Of a stretch of 64,000 nucleotides of DNA, positions 29,372 to 38,700 are shown piece by piece. Position 1 is the stretch's first letter, and each line of letters starts with the position of its first letter. Location: NCBI GenBank assembly GCA_002355935.1, contig AP017895.1, forward strand, positions 1,426,001-1,490,000, read 5' to 3'. The notes under the pieces are model-generated. The model made no database searches and was not told the origin of the DNA. It saw nothing but the letters and a program-made list of their open reading frames with translations. Made by a program: the position numbers and the translations under genes. The DNA is from Rothia aeria (GTDB lineage: Bacteria; Actinomycetota; Actinomycetes; Actinomycetales; Micrococcaceae).

Positions 29372-31087
29372 ATGTCTGATGATCAGTCGGTGCAAAGTAA
29401 CACTAGCCCCGACTTCAACTTGTGTAATGAACCATGGATTCCAGTTCTTTATGTATCAGGGCAGACCCAGGAAGTTTCCTTAAAACAACTGTTCGATGAG
29501 AGCAACTCAATCCGTAAAATTCACTCGGGTGATGCAACGACTGATGTTGCAATTCTCGGGGTTGCTGTTGCCATATTCTTCCGTGCGGTTCTGGAAAATA
29601 CAGAGGAATACGGGGAACTGTACCGTGAACCCAAGAAGTGGATTCAAAATATTTCCTCGGGTGGATCTGAACAGTTGTACTTCGTACAGGACTACCTAAA
29701 GAAATATCAGGATCGTTTCAATCTTTTTGATGCCGAGCGTCCCTTTATGCAGGTCGCTGATCTGCACACGAGTAAAGGTGAGGTAAAACCTGTATCGCGT
29801 CTGGTGCTTGACTCCGAGAGCGAGTACTTCTCAATGCGTGCTGAACAGGCATTGACGTCGCTGAGCTACGCCGAAGCGGCACGGTACCTGGTGACTGTGC
29901 AGGCATACGATTATTCGGGCATTAAATCTGGTGCTGTAGGAGATCCTCGTGTTAAGGGAGGTAGGGGATACCCTATCGGCGTAGGTTGGTATGGAACTAC
30001 AGGGAAGATTATTATTCATGGTGAGAACCTAATCGAAACCTTGCTGTATTGCATTGATTATGAGCAGCTTCTCAACGTCGAAAAGGTGAAAGGTAAGAGT
30101 CACCGGATCGCTTTACAAGACAAGCCTGTTTGGGAACGAGAGCTTCCCGATACCGCCGCCCCTCGTGCATATAAGGGTGGTGACCCCACCAAGTATAAAG
30201 ATGAGCCTGCGCCCGCAGCTGGTATGTGTGAAATTCTGACCTGGCAGTCGCGCCGTGTTCGTCTTTTCCCTGAAAATGGGCGAGTCACTGGGGTGCTTGT
30301 ATCGAATGGTGATAAGTGGCTTGACAGGAATACTTATACAGACCCGTTAACCGCCTACCGCTTTAGCAAAAATCAGTCTACTCAAACTCACTATGTCTGG
30401 ATGCCTCAAACACACAGCGCCGAACGCACTTTATGGCGAGGAGCAGATGCGCTACTAACCAGGTTGTCTTCTTCTCAAGAAAAGCAGAACAAACCTGCTA
30501 CTGTTATCCGTCAAATCTCCAGCGGTAAGTATTTTTCACCTGATACAAAAACTAAAATTCAGCTGGTGGGCATGGTGTATGGTACTCAAAGTTCTATCGT
30601 TGAAGAAACTATTGATGAGTCTGTGACCTTAGAACTAGGTATTCTCACGGAACAAGGTGCCGAAATTTCTGCAATGGTGCGTGACAATATTCAGCTAACC
30701 ATGGACGCGTCCATTGCGCTTGGGCAGTATGCAGGAAACCTGCTTCGTGCTGCTGGTAAGGAATACGAATTCCGTCCTTCCGTAACGGAAAGTATTTTGC
30801 ACCGTATGGAAGATGAATTCCGCAGCTGGCTTGCAGATCTGAGCGTTTCTGACGATGTCTCTGCACAAGCCGCTAAATGGCAGTCAAAAGTACGTCGCAT
30901 CCTTGAGAGTGAGGCTGACCAGCTTGCTGTGAGTGCTGGCCCTAAAGCTGCCATAGGAACTATCTACGATGAGCAGCTCTACAATACGGCTAAAGCACGC
31001 CGTCAGTTTGGCGGCCGACTGTATAAGCTTCTGCCTCTCGCGTATTCTTCAACAATTACCCGTGTTCAGGAGGAAAATCATGCATGA
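29372..31087 (+). CDS. cse1: Type I-E Cascade large subunit Cse1/CasA (copy B)
   Basis: 571 aa, identical as far as I compared to the product of 22960-24675. It heads the complete operon: cse2 overlaps its end by 8 bases, then cas7, cas5, cas6, cas1 and cas2. Having two intact cse1 copies against one complete cas7 would change subunit dosage if the duplication is genuine. Confidence 0.94.
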   Translation: MSDDQSVQSNTSPDFNLCNEPWIPVLYVSGQTQEVSLKQLFDESNSIRKIHSGDATTDVAILGVAVAIFFRAVLENTEEYGELYREPKKWIQNISSGGSEQLYFVQDYLKKYQDRFNLFDAERPFMQVADLHTSKGEVKPVSRLVLDSESEYFSMRAEQALTSLSYAEAARYLVTVQAYDYSGIKSGAVGDPRVKGGRGYPIGVGWYGTTGKIIIHGENLIETLLYCIDYEQLLNVEKVKGKSHRIALQDKPVWERELPDTAAPRAYKGGDPTKYKDEPAPAAGMCEILTWQSRRVRLFPENGRVTGVLVSNGDKWLDRNTYTDPLTAYRFSKNQSTQTHYVWMPQTHSAERTLWRGADALLTRLSSSQEKQNKPATVIRQISSGKYFSPDTKTKIQLVGMVYGTQSSIVEETIDESVTLELGILTEQGAEISAMVRDNIQLTMDASIALGQYAGNLLRAAGKEYEFRPSVTESILHRMEDEFRSWLADLSVSDDVSAQAAKWQSKVRRILESEADQLAVSAGPKAAIGTIYDEQLYNTAKARRQFGGRLYKLLPLAYSSTITRVQEENHA

Positions 31088-31703
31088 TGTGGGGAACCAT
31101 AATACTTTGCGGATATATGTTACCCGCAAAGTCACGTGGCTCTACGAACAGAAAGAAAAACAGGGTAGCCCTCTTGCTACTGCCCAATTGGCACAGCTAC
31201 GTCGTGGTGCAGGTGACGATCCCGCAAACCATCCAGGGCTTTGGGAAATTATCTTCGGGAATAATACAGACATACCCCAATTCCCCAAACGATACTTGGG
31301 ATACAACGATGCCGTTAGCCATGGGGAACAAGCAACCTATGCCGCTGTCACGTTATTTGCTTTGCATCAACAATCACGGTCACAACCAATGCATGTGCCA
31401 AACTTTAGGTTTGGTACGGCAGTGGGACAACTTGTTCTGCAGACCAGCGAATCCATGAAAAAACGATTCGACGCATTGTTAAAAGCACGAAGTGAATCGG
31501 CACGCAGGCATTATTTGCGTAGTCTCATAACACTTCTACGGTCAGAAGAAATTGCTTTTGACTATGGGCAATTTGCTCAGGATTACATGCAGTTACTAAA
31601 TCCTGAAAAACGCGATGCGGTTATTCTGCGCTGGAGCCGTGACTTTTTGTATGGCTACGAACCCAAGAAATCTAAAACCTCAGAGGAAACCTCTAATAAC
31701 TAA
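31080..31703 (+). CDS. cse2: Type I-E Cascade small subunit Cse2/CasB
   Basis: 207 aa, starting at the ATG that overlaps the cse1 TGA. Mostly helical and basic, with WLYEQKEKQG, LRRGAGDDPANHPGLWEIIFG and RRHYLRSLITLLRSEEIAFDYGQFAQDYMQL, as in Cse2 proteins that stabilise the R-loop in Cascade. This copy is intact. Cas7 follows after 17 bases with an AAAGGAT ribosome binding site. Confidence 0.93.
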   Translation: MHDVGNHNTLRIYVTRKVTWLYEQKEKQGSPLATAQLAQLRRGAGDDPANHPGLWEIIFGNNTDIPQFPKRYLGYNDAVSHGEQATYAAVTLFALHQQSRSQPMHVPNFRFGTAVGQLVLQTSESMKKRFDALLKARSESARRHYLRSLITLLRSEEIAFDYGQFAQDYMQLLNPEKRDAVILRWSRDFLYGYEPKKSKTSEETSNN

Positions 31704-31720
31704 TTGAAAGGATAAGAACT

Positions 31721-32854
31721 ATGTCGTTCTTTGTTGATATTCACGCTCTGCAAACTCTTCCCCCGTCAAACATTAACCGTGACGATACCGGAAGCCCGAA
31801 ATCTGCTATTTTTGGCGGTGTGAGCCGCCAGCGTGTCTCTAGCCAGGCATGGAAATCAGTCATCCGCCGTAACTTTGAAGAACACTTAGACCGCTCTGAA
31901 ATCGGTGTTCGCACCCGCCAGGTTGCCGACATGATTGTAGACCGCATCACCAATATCAGCCCTGATTTTGACCCAGATAAAGCCGAATCAGCTGTTGTGG
32001 ATGCTTTCAAAGCGGCCAAAATCAAACTTGAGAAACCTAAAGCCAAGAAGGGAGAAGAAAATACTGGCCGCGCTGTATCAGGTTACCTTCTCTTCCTGAG
32101 CAACCAGCAGATTACCCGTCTTGCCAACGCCATCATAGAGGCTAACGGCGAGAAAATCCCCGCTAAAGAAGTCAAAGACATTCTGGATACTAAACATAGT
32201 GTTGATATTGCACTCTTTGGCCGTATGCTGGCCGACGCCCCAGATTTCAACGTGGATGCCGCTTGCCAGGTGGCACATGCCCTTGGGGTACATGGTTCGG
32301 AACCTGATTTTGACTACTACACTGCCGTCGACGACGTAATCCGGGAGTCTGAGGATGAAACCGGTGCCGGAATGATCGGCACCATCGAGATGGCCTCCAG
32401 TACCCTTTACCGTTACGCCAACATCAACGTGGACGCTCTGAAAACTAACCTAGGCGGTTCAGCAGCTGCCACCGTTGAAGCTACCCTCGCTTTTATCCGT
32501 GCTTTCATTGACTCGATGCCCACCGGGAAACAGAATACGTTTGCTGCACGTACTCTGCCTGAGGCAGTAATTGTAACGGTGCGTGAGGATCGCCCGATCT
32601 CTTACATTAATGCATTCGAAAAGCCTGTTACAGAGAAATCATCCGAAGGACGCCGTCTCGCAGCCGCCCATGCGTTAGCGACGGAAGCAGCAAATATCCG
32701 TGAAGCCTACGGATATGAGCCTAAGGTTTCATACGTGGTAGCGCTTGGCGAGCTACGTGAAGCACTGTCAAATATGGGAGAAACTGTCACCTTAAAGGAA
32801 CTTCTAGCTTCCCTTGAAAGTCAGCTGACCGAGCTGGTTGGTCAGGAGTCATAG
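31721..32854 (+). CDS. cas7: Type I-E Cascade backbone subunit Cas7e/CasC
   Basis: 377 aa, the expected length. RAMP-type backbone protein that coats the crRNA spacer in six copies. N-terminus FFVDIHALQTLPPSNINRDDTGSPK and GGVSRQRVSSQAWK are typical of Cas7e; SGYLLFLSNQQ and the thumb-region residues follow. The C-terminal part YVVALGELREALSNMG is present only in this copy. cas5 begins 2 bases downstream. Confidence 0.95.
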   Translation: MSFFVDIHALQTLPPSNINRDDTGSPKSAIFGGVSRQRVSSQAWKSVIRRNFEEHLDRSEIGVRTRQVADMIVDRITNISPDFDPDKAESAVVDAFKAAKIKLEKPKAKKGEENTGRAVSGYLLFLSNQQITRLANAIIEANGEKIPAKEVKDILDTKHSVDIALFGRMLADAPDFNVDAACQVAHALGVHGSEPDFDYYTAVDDVIRESEDETGAGMIGTIEMASSTLYRYANINVDALKTNLGGSAAATVEATLAFIRAFIDSMPTGKQNTFAARTLPEAVIVTVREDRPISYINAFEKPVTEKSSEGRRLAAAHALATEAANIREAYGYEPKVSYVVALGELREALSNMGETVTLKELLASLESQLTELVGQES

Positions 32855-32856
32855 TC

Positions 32857-33561
32857 ATGCCTAGTCTGCTCCTTAAACTGAGCGGGCCAATGCAGTCCTG
32901 GGGTACACAAAGCCGATACCGCCGTCGAGATTCCGGGCATGAACCCAGCAAATCTGGCGTTATTGGCTTGATAGCTGCAGCTTTAGGACGTGCACGGACG
33001 GAGCCCGTAGATGACCTCGCTCGGCTTAACTTTGCGGTGCGTGTGGACGCGCCGGGCACTTTACTGCGCGACTACCAGACCGCGAAGGACTGGGCGACAG
33101 ACCCGAATGGTGCGGCATCGCTGTCCACTCGTTATTATCTTTCAGATGCAGTTTTTGTGGCTGCTGTAGAAGGAGACCAAGAGGTCCTCAAGAATATCGA
33201 GTCAGCGCTTAAGAAACCGGTGTACCCGTTATATTTAGGGCGGCGTTCCTGCCCAGCAGGGTATGACCTTGTACTTGGTATTCGTGAAGAATCTGCTGAA
33301 GAAGCCTTGCGGAATGAAGAGTGGCATGTGCCTGAGCACCGCCGCGCTGAGTTCCCCGATCCTGTACAGCTGCGTATTCTGCGGGATGCAAAATCTGGTG
33401 AGCAGGGAGATCTAGTACAGGATGTTCCGGTGAGCTTTAACCAGGAACATCGGCAATACGCAGTACGGGCTGTAGTTTCTGCCGAACCTAAGACAGTTGA
33501 GAACCCCAAAGGCAAACGTCACAGCGACGTTAACTTTATGAGGACGGTGACCGAAGCATGA
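32857..33561 (+). CDS. cas5: Type I-E Cascade subunit Cas5e/CasD
   Basis: 234 aa. RAMP protein that caps the 5' handle of crRNA. LLKLSGPMQSWGTQSRYRRRDSGHEPSKSGVIGLIAAALG is the typical Cas5e start, and STRYYLSDAVFVAAVEG and LGRRSCPAG follow. The stop overlaps the cas6 start (ATGA). It lies outside the duplicated segment. Confidence 0.95.
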   Translation: MPSLLLKLSGPMQSWGTQSRYRRRDSGHEPSKSGVIGLIAAALGRARTEPVDDLARLNFAVRVDAPGTLLRDYQTAKDWATDPNGAASLSTRYYLSDAVFVAAVEGDQEVLKNIESALKKPVYPLYLGRRSCPAGYDLVLGIREESAEEALRNEEWHVPEHRRAEFPDPVQLRILRDAKSGEQGDLVQDVPVSFNQEHRQYAVRAVVSAEPKTVENPKGKRHSDVNFMRTVTEA

Positions 33562-34222
33562 CATACTTCTCAAAATTCCTCATTAATCCACAGCGCCGGG
33601 GCGCTCGCAAACTGTTAAGCAGCCCGCAGGCTCTGCACGCAGCCGTCATGGCAACCAACCCGCCAGACATAAAAACGAAGATGGGCGCATACTATGGCGT
33701 CTAGACATCACCGGTCACCAGTATGTGCTGTATGTGCTAAGCCCGGAAAAGCCTGACTTCTCGGCTCTGGTTGAGCAGGCAGGATGGAATACCCGGCCAG
33801 GGGAAAGCGCCCACTACGGGCGCCTACTCGCGAAACTGGAGAACGGGCAGGAATGGGGGTTCAGGCTTGCTGCCAATCCGGTAAAACGCCAGGTTAAAAG
33901 CGGTAAGACATGGCCACATGTAACACCGGTTCAGCAAAGTGCTTGGTTGCGTGAGCGCGCTTCACAATGGGGGTTCGAGATCATCCCGGCGGAAGGCCAG
34001 GAGCTTGAGGACGCCCCTACTGTGACGGGCCGTCACGATCTTTCCTTCAGCCGCCGTGATACCGGTGGGCACGTAGGACGGGTCACCTTGCGTAAAGCGC
34101 AATTTGATGGTGCTCTGCGTATCACTAATGTTGAGCAGTTCCGCGAGGCACTGGTTAACGGTATGGGTCGAGGTAAAGCTTATGGTATGGGTCTTATGAC
34201 TTTAGCGCCACTTGCCCAGTAA
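33558..34222 (+). CDS. cas6: crRNA endonuclease Cas6e/CasE, apparent frameshift at 33671-33675
   Basis: Starts MTYFSKFLINPQRRGARKLL with SPQALHAAVMA, the hallmark Cas6e N-terminus including the region of the catalytic histidine (LHAAV). The frame stops at 33704; adding one A to the A5 run at 33671-33675 gives NEDGRILWRLDITGHQYVLYVLSPEKPDF and continues to 34222, making 221 aa. The C-terminal glycine-rich loop NGMGRGKAYGMGLMTLAPL is intact. It cuts the repeat RNA and stays on the 3' hairpin. If the frameshift is real, crRNA maturation would fail, which argues for an error. Confidence 0.9.
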
Positions 34223-34239
34223 AATCTCTACCTTGTTTA

Positions 34240-34265
34240 GGCGGGGCGCTGTTTAGCGCCCCGCC
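34240..34265 (+). promoter_or_regulatory. Strong hairpin between cas6 and cas1
   Basis: GGCGGGGCGCT (34240-34250), GTTT loop, AGCGCCCCGCC (34255-34265): a perfect 11-bp GC-rich stem 18 nt past the cas6 stop. No T-run follows on either strand, so it may slow or stop transcription partly, or mark an mRNA processing or stability site separating Cascade from the adaptation genes. Confidence 0.6.
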
Positions 34266-34318
34266 TGCTGCATAAGTAGACAGGTATTATCGACTTGTTC
34301 ATTCTTCAAGGAGGAAAA

Positions 34319-35265
34319 ATGATTGGTGCTACCCCGCCAAGCGTGAGCGAACTGACGAGGAGCTCTGAACGTCTTTCGTATATCTATGTGGAACATGCAA
34401 CAATTCACCGTGCTGATAATGCTATTACTGTCACAGAAGAGCGAGGGGTAACACATATCCCTGCGGCGTCATTAAGCGCTTTATTGTTAGGGCCTGGCAC
34501 CCGTGTAACCCATCAGGCAATGGCTCTACTTGGTGAGTGCGGTACCTCTGCTATCTGGGTTGGGGAACAAGGGGTACGTTACTATGCACATGGCCGATCT
34601 TTAGCGCGTTCATCTCGACTGCTAATAGCACAGGCAGAAAAGTTTCAAATACTCGTTCCCGTTTAGAGGTTGCACGCGCCATGTATGCGTGGCGTTTCCC
34701 TGGGGAAGATACCAGCCAGTTAACGATGCAGCAGCTTCGCGGGCGTGAAGGCGCTCGCGTGCGGCGTGTATATAGGTACTGGTCTGATAAGACCGGTGTT
34801 CCGTGGTCCCGGCGTGACTATAACCCGAACGACTTTGGGGATAGCGACCCCATTAATCAGGCGCTTTCAGCCGGTCATGCGTGTCTCTACGGAATAGTGC
34901 ATGCGGCAATTGTGGCTCTTGGGTGTGCACCTGGTTTAGGGTTTGTACACACGGGACACGCCTGGTCTTTCGTATATGATATTGCGGATTTGTATAAGGC
35001 TGACATTACTATTCCTGTTGCTTTTCAGGTGGCTGCTGCGCATGAGGAAGGCCAAGACATTGGGTCTATTACTCGTCGTGCTGTTCGTGACCGTATTCGT
35101 GGTGAAAAGATTATGCAGCGGGTAGCGCGGGATATTCAGCGTTTACTGGTACCTGATGAAATTAGTGACGATACATTAGAGGCTGATGTTGTAGCTTTAT
35201 GGAATGAACGCGGTGGGGATCAAAAAAGCGGACATAATTACAGTGATGATGAGGGGGAACTATGA
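34319..35265 (+). CDS. cas1: CRISPR integrase Cas1e, apparent frameshift near 34642
   Basis: Start ATG 34319 has a perfect AAGGAGG ribosome binding site. N-terminal part SELTRSSERLSYIYVEHATIHR and C-terminal part SAGHACLYGIVHAAIVALG, GFVHTGHAWSFVYDIADLYK (metal-binding histidine and aspartate) are in different frames. Adding one G at 34642 joins AQAEK to VSNTRSRLEVARAMYAWRFP and gives 315 aa, normal for Cas1e. cas2 overlaps the stop by four bases. Confidence 0.92.
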
Positions 35266-35609
35266 TTGTGGTTGTCCTTTCAGCTTGCCCTGTTGGCTTA
35301 CGCGGGGATTTAACACGCTGGCTTCTTGAAATTAGTGCCGGGGTATTCGTAGGAAAGGTGAGCGCCCGCGTGCGTGAGCACCTGTGGAACCGTATTACTA
35401 CAACGTGTAGTGATGGTAGCGCGCTTATGGTGTATTCGGCTGATAATGAGCAGCGTCTTGAGTTTAAAGTGCACCGTCATCCGTGGGAGCCTGTCGACTT
35501 TGAAGGGGTAAAACTTATGATGCGCCCGTCTGCACCGAAAGAGGACCTTGGGCCACGAAAAGGGTGGAGCAAAGCTAGCAGGTATAGGCGTGCTTCCCGG
35601 CGGCGATAA
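35262..35609 (+). CDS. cas2: CRISPR adaptation protein Cas2e
   Basis: 115 aa. Type I-E Cas2 (CasF-like) recognised from MIVVVLSACPVGLRGDLTRWLLEI, GVFVGKVSARVREHLW and DNEQRLEFKVHRHPW. Forms the Cas1-Cas2 spacer integration complex. It has a short basic tail. It ends 91 bases before the first array repeat. Confidence 0.95.
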   Translation: MIVVVLSACPVGLRGDLTRWLLEISAGVFVGKVSARVREHLWNRITTTCSDGSALMVYSADNEQRLEFKVHRHPWEPVDFEGVKLMMRPSAPKEDLGPRKGWSKASRYRRASRRR

Positions 35610-35700
35610 GCTCGAAAATCGTGTAGGGTTAATACTGGCTTTGGGCTCCAAACTAATTCTAAAACTTGGTGTGTGGGGATAAAACCCCATGTCAGCAAGT
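35610..35700 (+). promoter_or_regulatory. CRISPR leader
   Basis: 91 AT-rich bases between cas2 and the first repeat. It includes GGGGATAAAACCCC, a small inverted repeat, close to the array. Its place next to cas1-cas2 and the repeat decay at the other end mark this as the side where new spacers enter. Confidence 0.7.
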
Positions 35701-38700
35701 GTGTTCCCCGCATACGTGGGGATGAGCCACTGAGCTTTTGAACGCGGCCCGCGCGCCATATGGTGTTCCCCGCATACGTGGGGATGAGCCCCGACGTGGC
35801 ATGACTACAAAAAGCTACAGCAGGTGTTCCCCGCATACGTGGGGATGAGCCCATTCTCTTCACCCACAATGCTCTTGAGGGTAGGTGTTCCCCGCATACG
35901 TGGGGATGAGCCCTCTTCGATTGTCATGTACTCGCCATTGTTTTCGTGTTCCCCGCATACGTGGGGATGAGCCCCTGAGTGGCAACAGACTTGGGAACAG
36001 GTCATGGTGTTCCCCGCATACGTGGGGATGAGCCCGCAATGGGCGAGGCAAAAAAATTTTTTGCCTGTGTTCCCCGCATACGTGGGGATGAGCCCTTTCA
36101 ATGAGACCGGCTTCAGCGATGATTTGGGTGTTCCCCGCATACGTGGGGATGAGCCCACCTCGAAGCCATCGACTGGGAATCCATGAGCGTGTTCCCCGCA
36201 TACGTGGGGATGAGCCCGTTTTCGGGTCACTCTCCAAAAAATTATCCGCGTGTTCCCCGCATACGTGGGGATGAGCCCCAATGCCGCAGCTGGTGCGGTG
36301 TGCGGCCAGGGTGTTCCCCGCATACGTGGGGATGAGCCCACTTTTATCCCGGCGTGGAATTTCGCCATGAAGTGTTCCCCGCATACGTGGGGATGAGCCC
36401 CTAGCGTGTCAAGTTCGTATTCGTCTTCCAGGTGTTCCCCGCATACGTGGGGATGAGCCCGACTACACCGCCTAACGTACCGTCTGACGGTGGTGTTCCC
36501 CGCATACGTGGGGATGAGCCCCCCCTCAGCTAAGAAGCGCCTGCACCAGACAGGTGTTCCCCGCATACGTGGGGATGAGCCCATGGACAAGGCCTACAAC
36601 GACGGCGGTCTGGAGTGTTCCCCGCATACGTGGGGATGAGCCCACGCCTGCTTTAGCCGTGGGTGTGTAGAGGGTGTGTTCCCCGCATACGTGGGGATGA
36701 GCCCGAGTGTTCGGAGCCATGAGAAGCTAAAATCGGGTGTTCCCCGCATACGTGGGGATGAGCCCCCTGCGCGGGGTGACGCCGAATGCCAGTCACGGTG
36801 TTCCCCGCATACGTGGGGATGAGCCCTCAAGCTTTTCGAGGTTTCTGTTGTGCCCGTGGTGTTCCCCGCATACGTGGGGATGAGCCCTCAAGCTTTTCGA
36901 GGTTTCTGTTGTGCCCGTGGTGTTCCCCGCATACGTGGGGATGAGCCCCGATCGAGGCCGGGTAGAAATACCGCTGTCGGTGTTCCCCGCATACGTGGGG
37001 ATGAGCCCTGCCTCTTCGTACGGCACATGGAACATTCGACGTGTTCCCCGCATACGTGGGGATGAGCCCGCCGTGGATCGGTGCGTACCGTTCTGTGTTT
37101 GTGTTCCCCGCATACGTGGGGATGAGCCCCCATTAGAAAGGGTACGCCCGCCCGGCGACTGGTGTTCCCCGCATACGTGGGGATGAGCCCGACGCGAAAG
37201 ACTCACTCGTGCTGGCCTGCAGGTGTTCCCCGCATACGTGGGGATGAGCCCTTGACGACACCCCCTACGAACCCCAGAGCAGCGTGTTCCCCGCATACGT
37301 GGGGATGAGCCCACTCCTCCATGGCCGCTAATCCCAGCGTCCTAGTGTTCCCCGCATACGTGGGGATGAGCCCGACTTCGTCTCTCCCTTCCTCTCCTCC
37401 GACATGTGTTCCCCGCATACGTGGGGATGAGCCCGATGCCGTATTTCTGCGCCGCGACAATGAGTAGTGTTCCCCGCATACGTGGGGATGAGCCCGCTGA
37501 TGCTGACACGGGCCTGGCAAGCCTGCGGTGTTCCCCGCATACGTGGGGATGAGCCCATCCCCTACCAGATGATAACTTTATCAAGCAGGTGTTCCCCGCA
37601 TACGTGGGGATGAGCCCGACTGGGGTACTGCGATCCGCACAATCTACACGTGTTCCCCGCATACGTGGGGATGAGCCCTTCCTCTTCCGGGTCAATGAGA
37701 ACATTGGTCGGTGTTCCCCGCATACGTGGGGATGAGCCCTTTTGGACAGTGTTCACGATTTCAGGTACTACGTGTTCCCCGCATACGTGGGGATGAGCCC
37801 GGCTTCATCTACGGTCATAATGACCCCGTAGGAGTGTTCCCCGCATACGTGGGGATGAGCCCTACGACTCTTTTCTTCACGACGCGCTATCCGGTGTTCC
37901 CCGCATACGTGGGGATGAGCCCATTACCGGCCTCAAGCCGGTTGATACGTCCAAGTGTTCCCCGCATACGTGGGGATGAGCCCATTCCGTATCGCTGAGG
38001 ACGACGTAAAGAACCGTGTTCCCCGCATACGTGGGGATGAGCCCGCATCTACGATTTCGGCTAGGAGCCGCCCGCCGTGTTCCCCGCATACGTGGGGATG
38101 AGCCCGAAAAGCTTCGTCGCCCCCTTCGGCGTGCGAAGTGTTCCCCGCATACGTGGGGATGAGCCCGGCGGTGTGATGCGCTGGCGTGATACGGTTGTGT
38201 GTTCCCCGCATACGTGGGGATGAGCCCTACTATATCCCGGCTTTCCAGGCTAATATTCAGTGTTCCCCGCATACGTGGGGATGAGCCCCGCCTACGGCTG
38301 GGAGTTAAGCAAGATAAGTGGTGTTCCCCGCATACGTGGGGATGAGCCCTTCGGTGCCCTAGAAACCTCCATGAGGGTAGTGTGTTCCCCGCATACGTGG
38401 GGATGAGCCCGAAGGCACCCGGGAGGTTCTAGTGTGGGGCATGTGTTCCCCGCATACGTGGGGATGAGCCCTGTTCGTACCGGTCGAGTGTGACAAGGCT
38501 GTTGTGTTCCCCGCATACGTGGGGATGAGCCCAAAACCTGCAGCCGGTGCGGCACCCCATACGAGTGTTCCCCGCATACGTGGGGATGAGCCCGGGTGAA
38601 TCTCAATCTCGCCGTTCTCACCGGTGTGTTCCCCGCATACGTGGGGATGAGCCCTGCCCGTGCCGGTACGGTGCGAGCGCTTTCGCGGTGTTCCCCGCAT

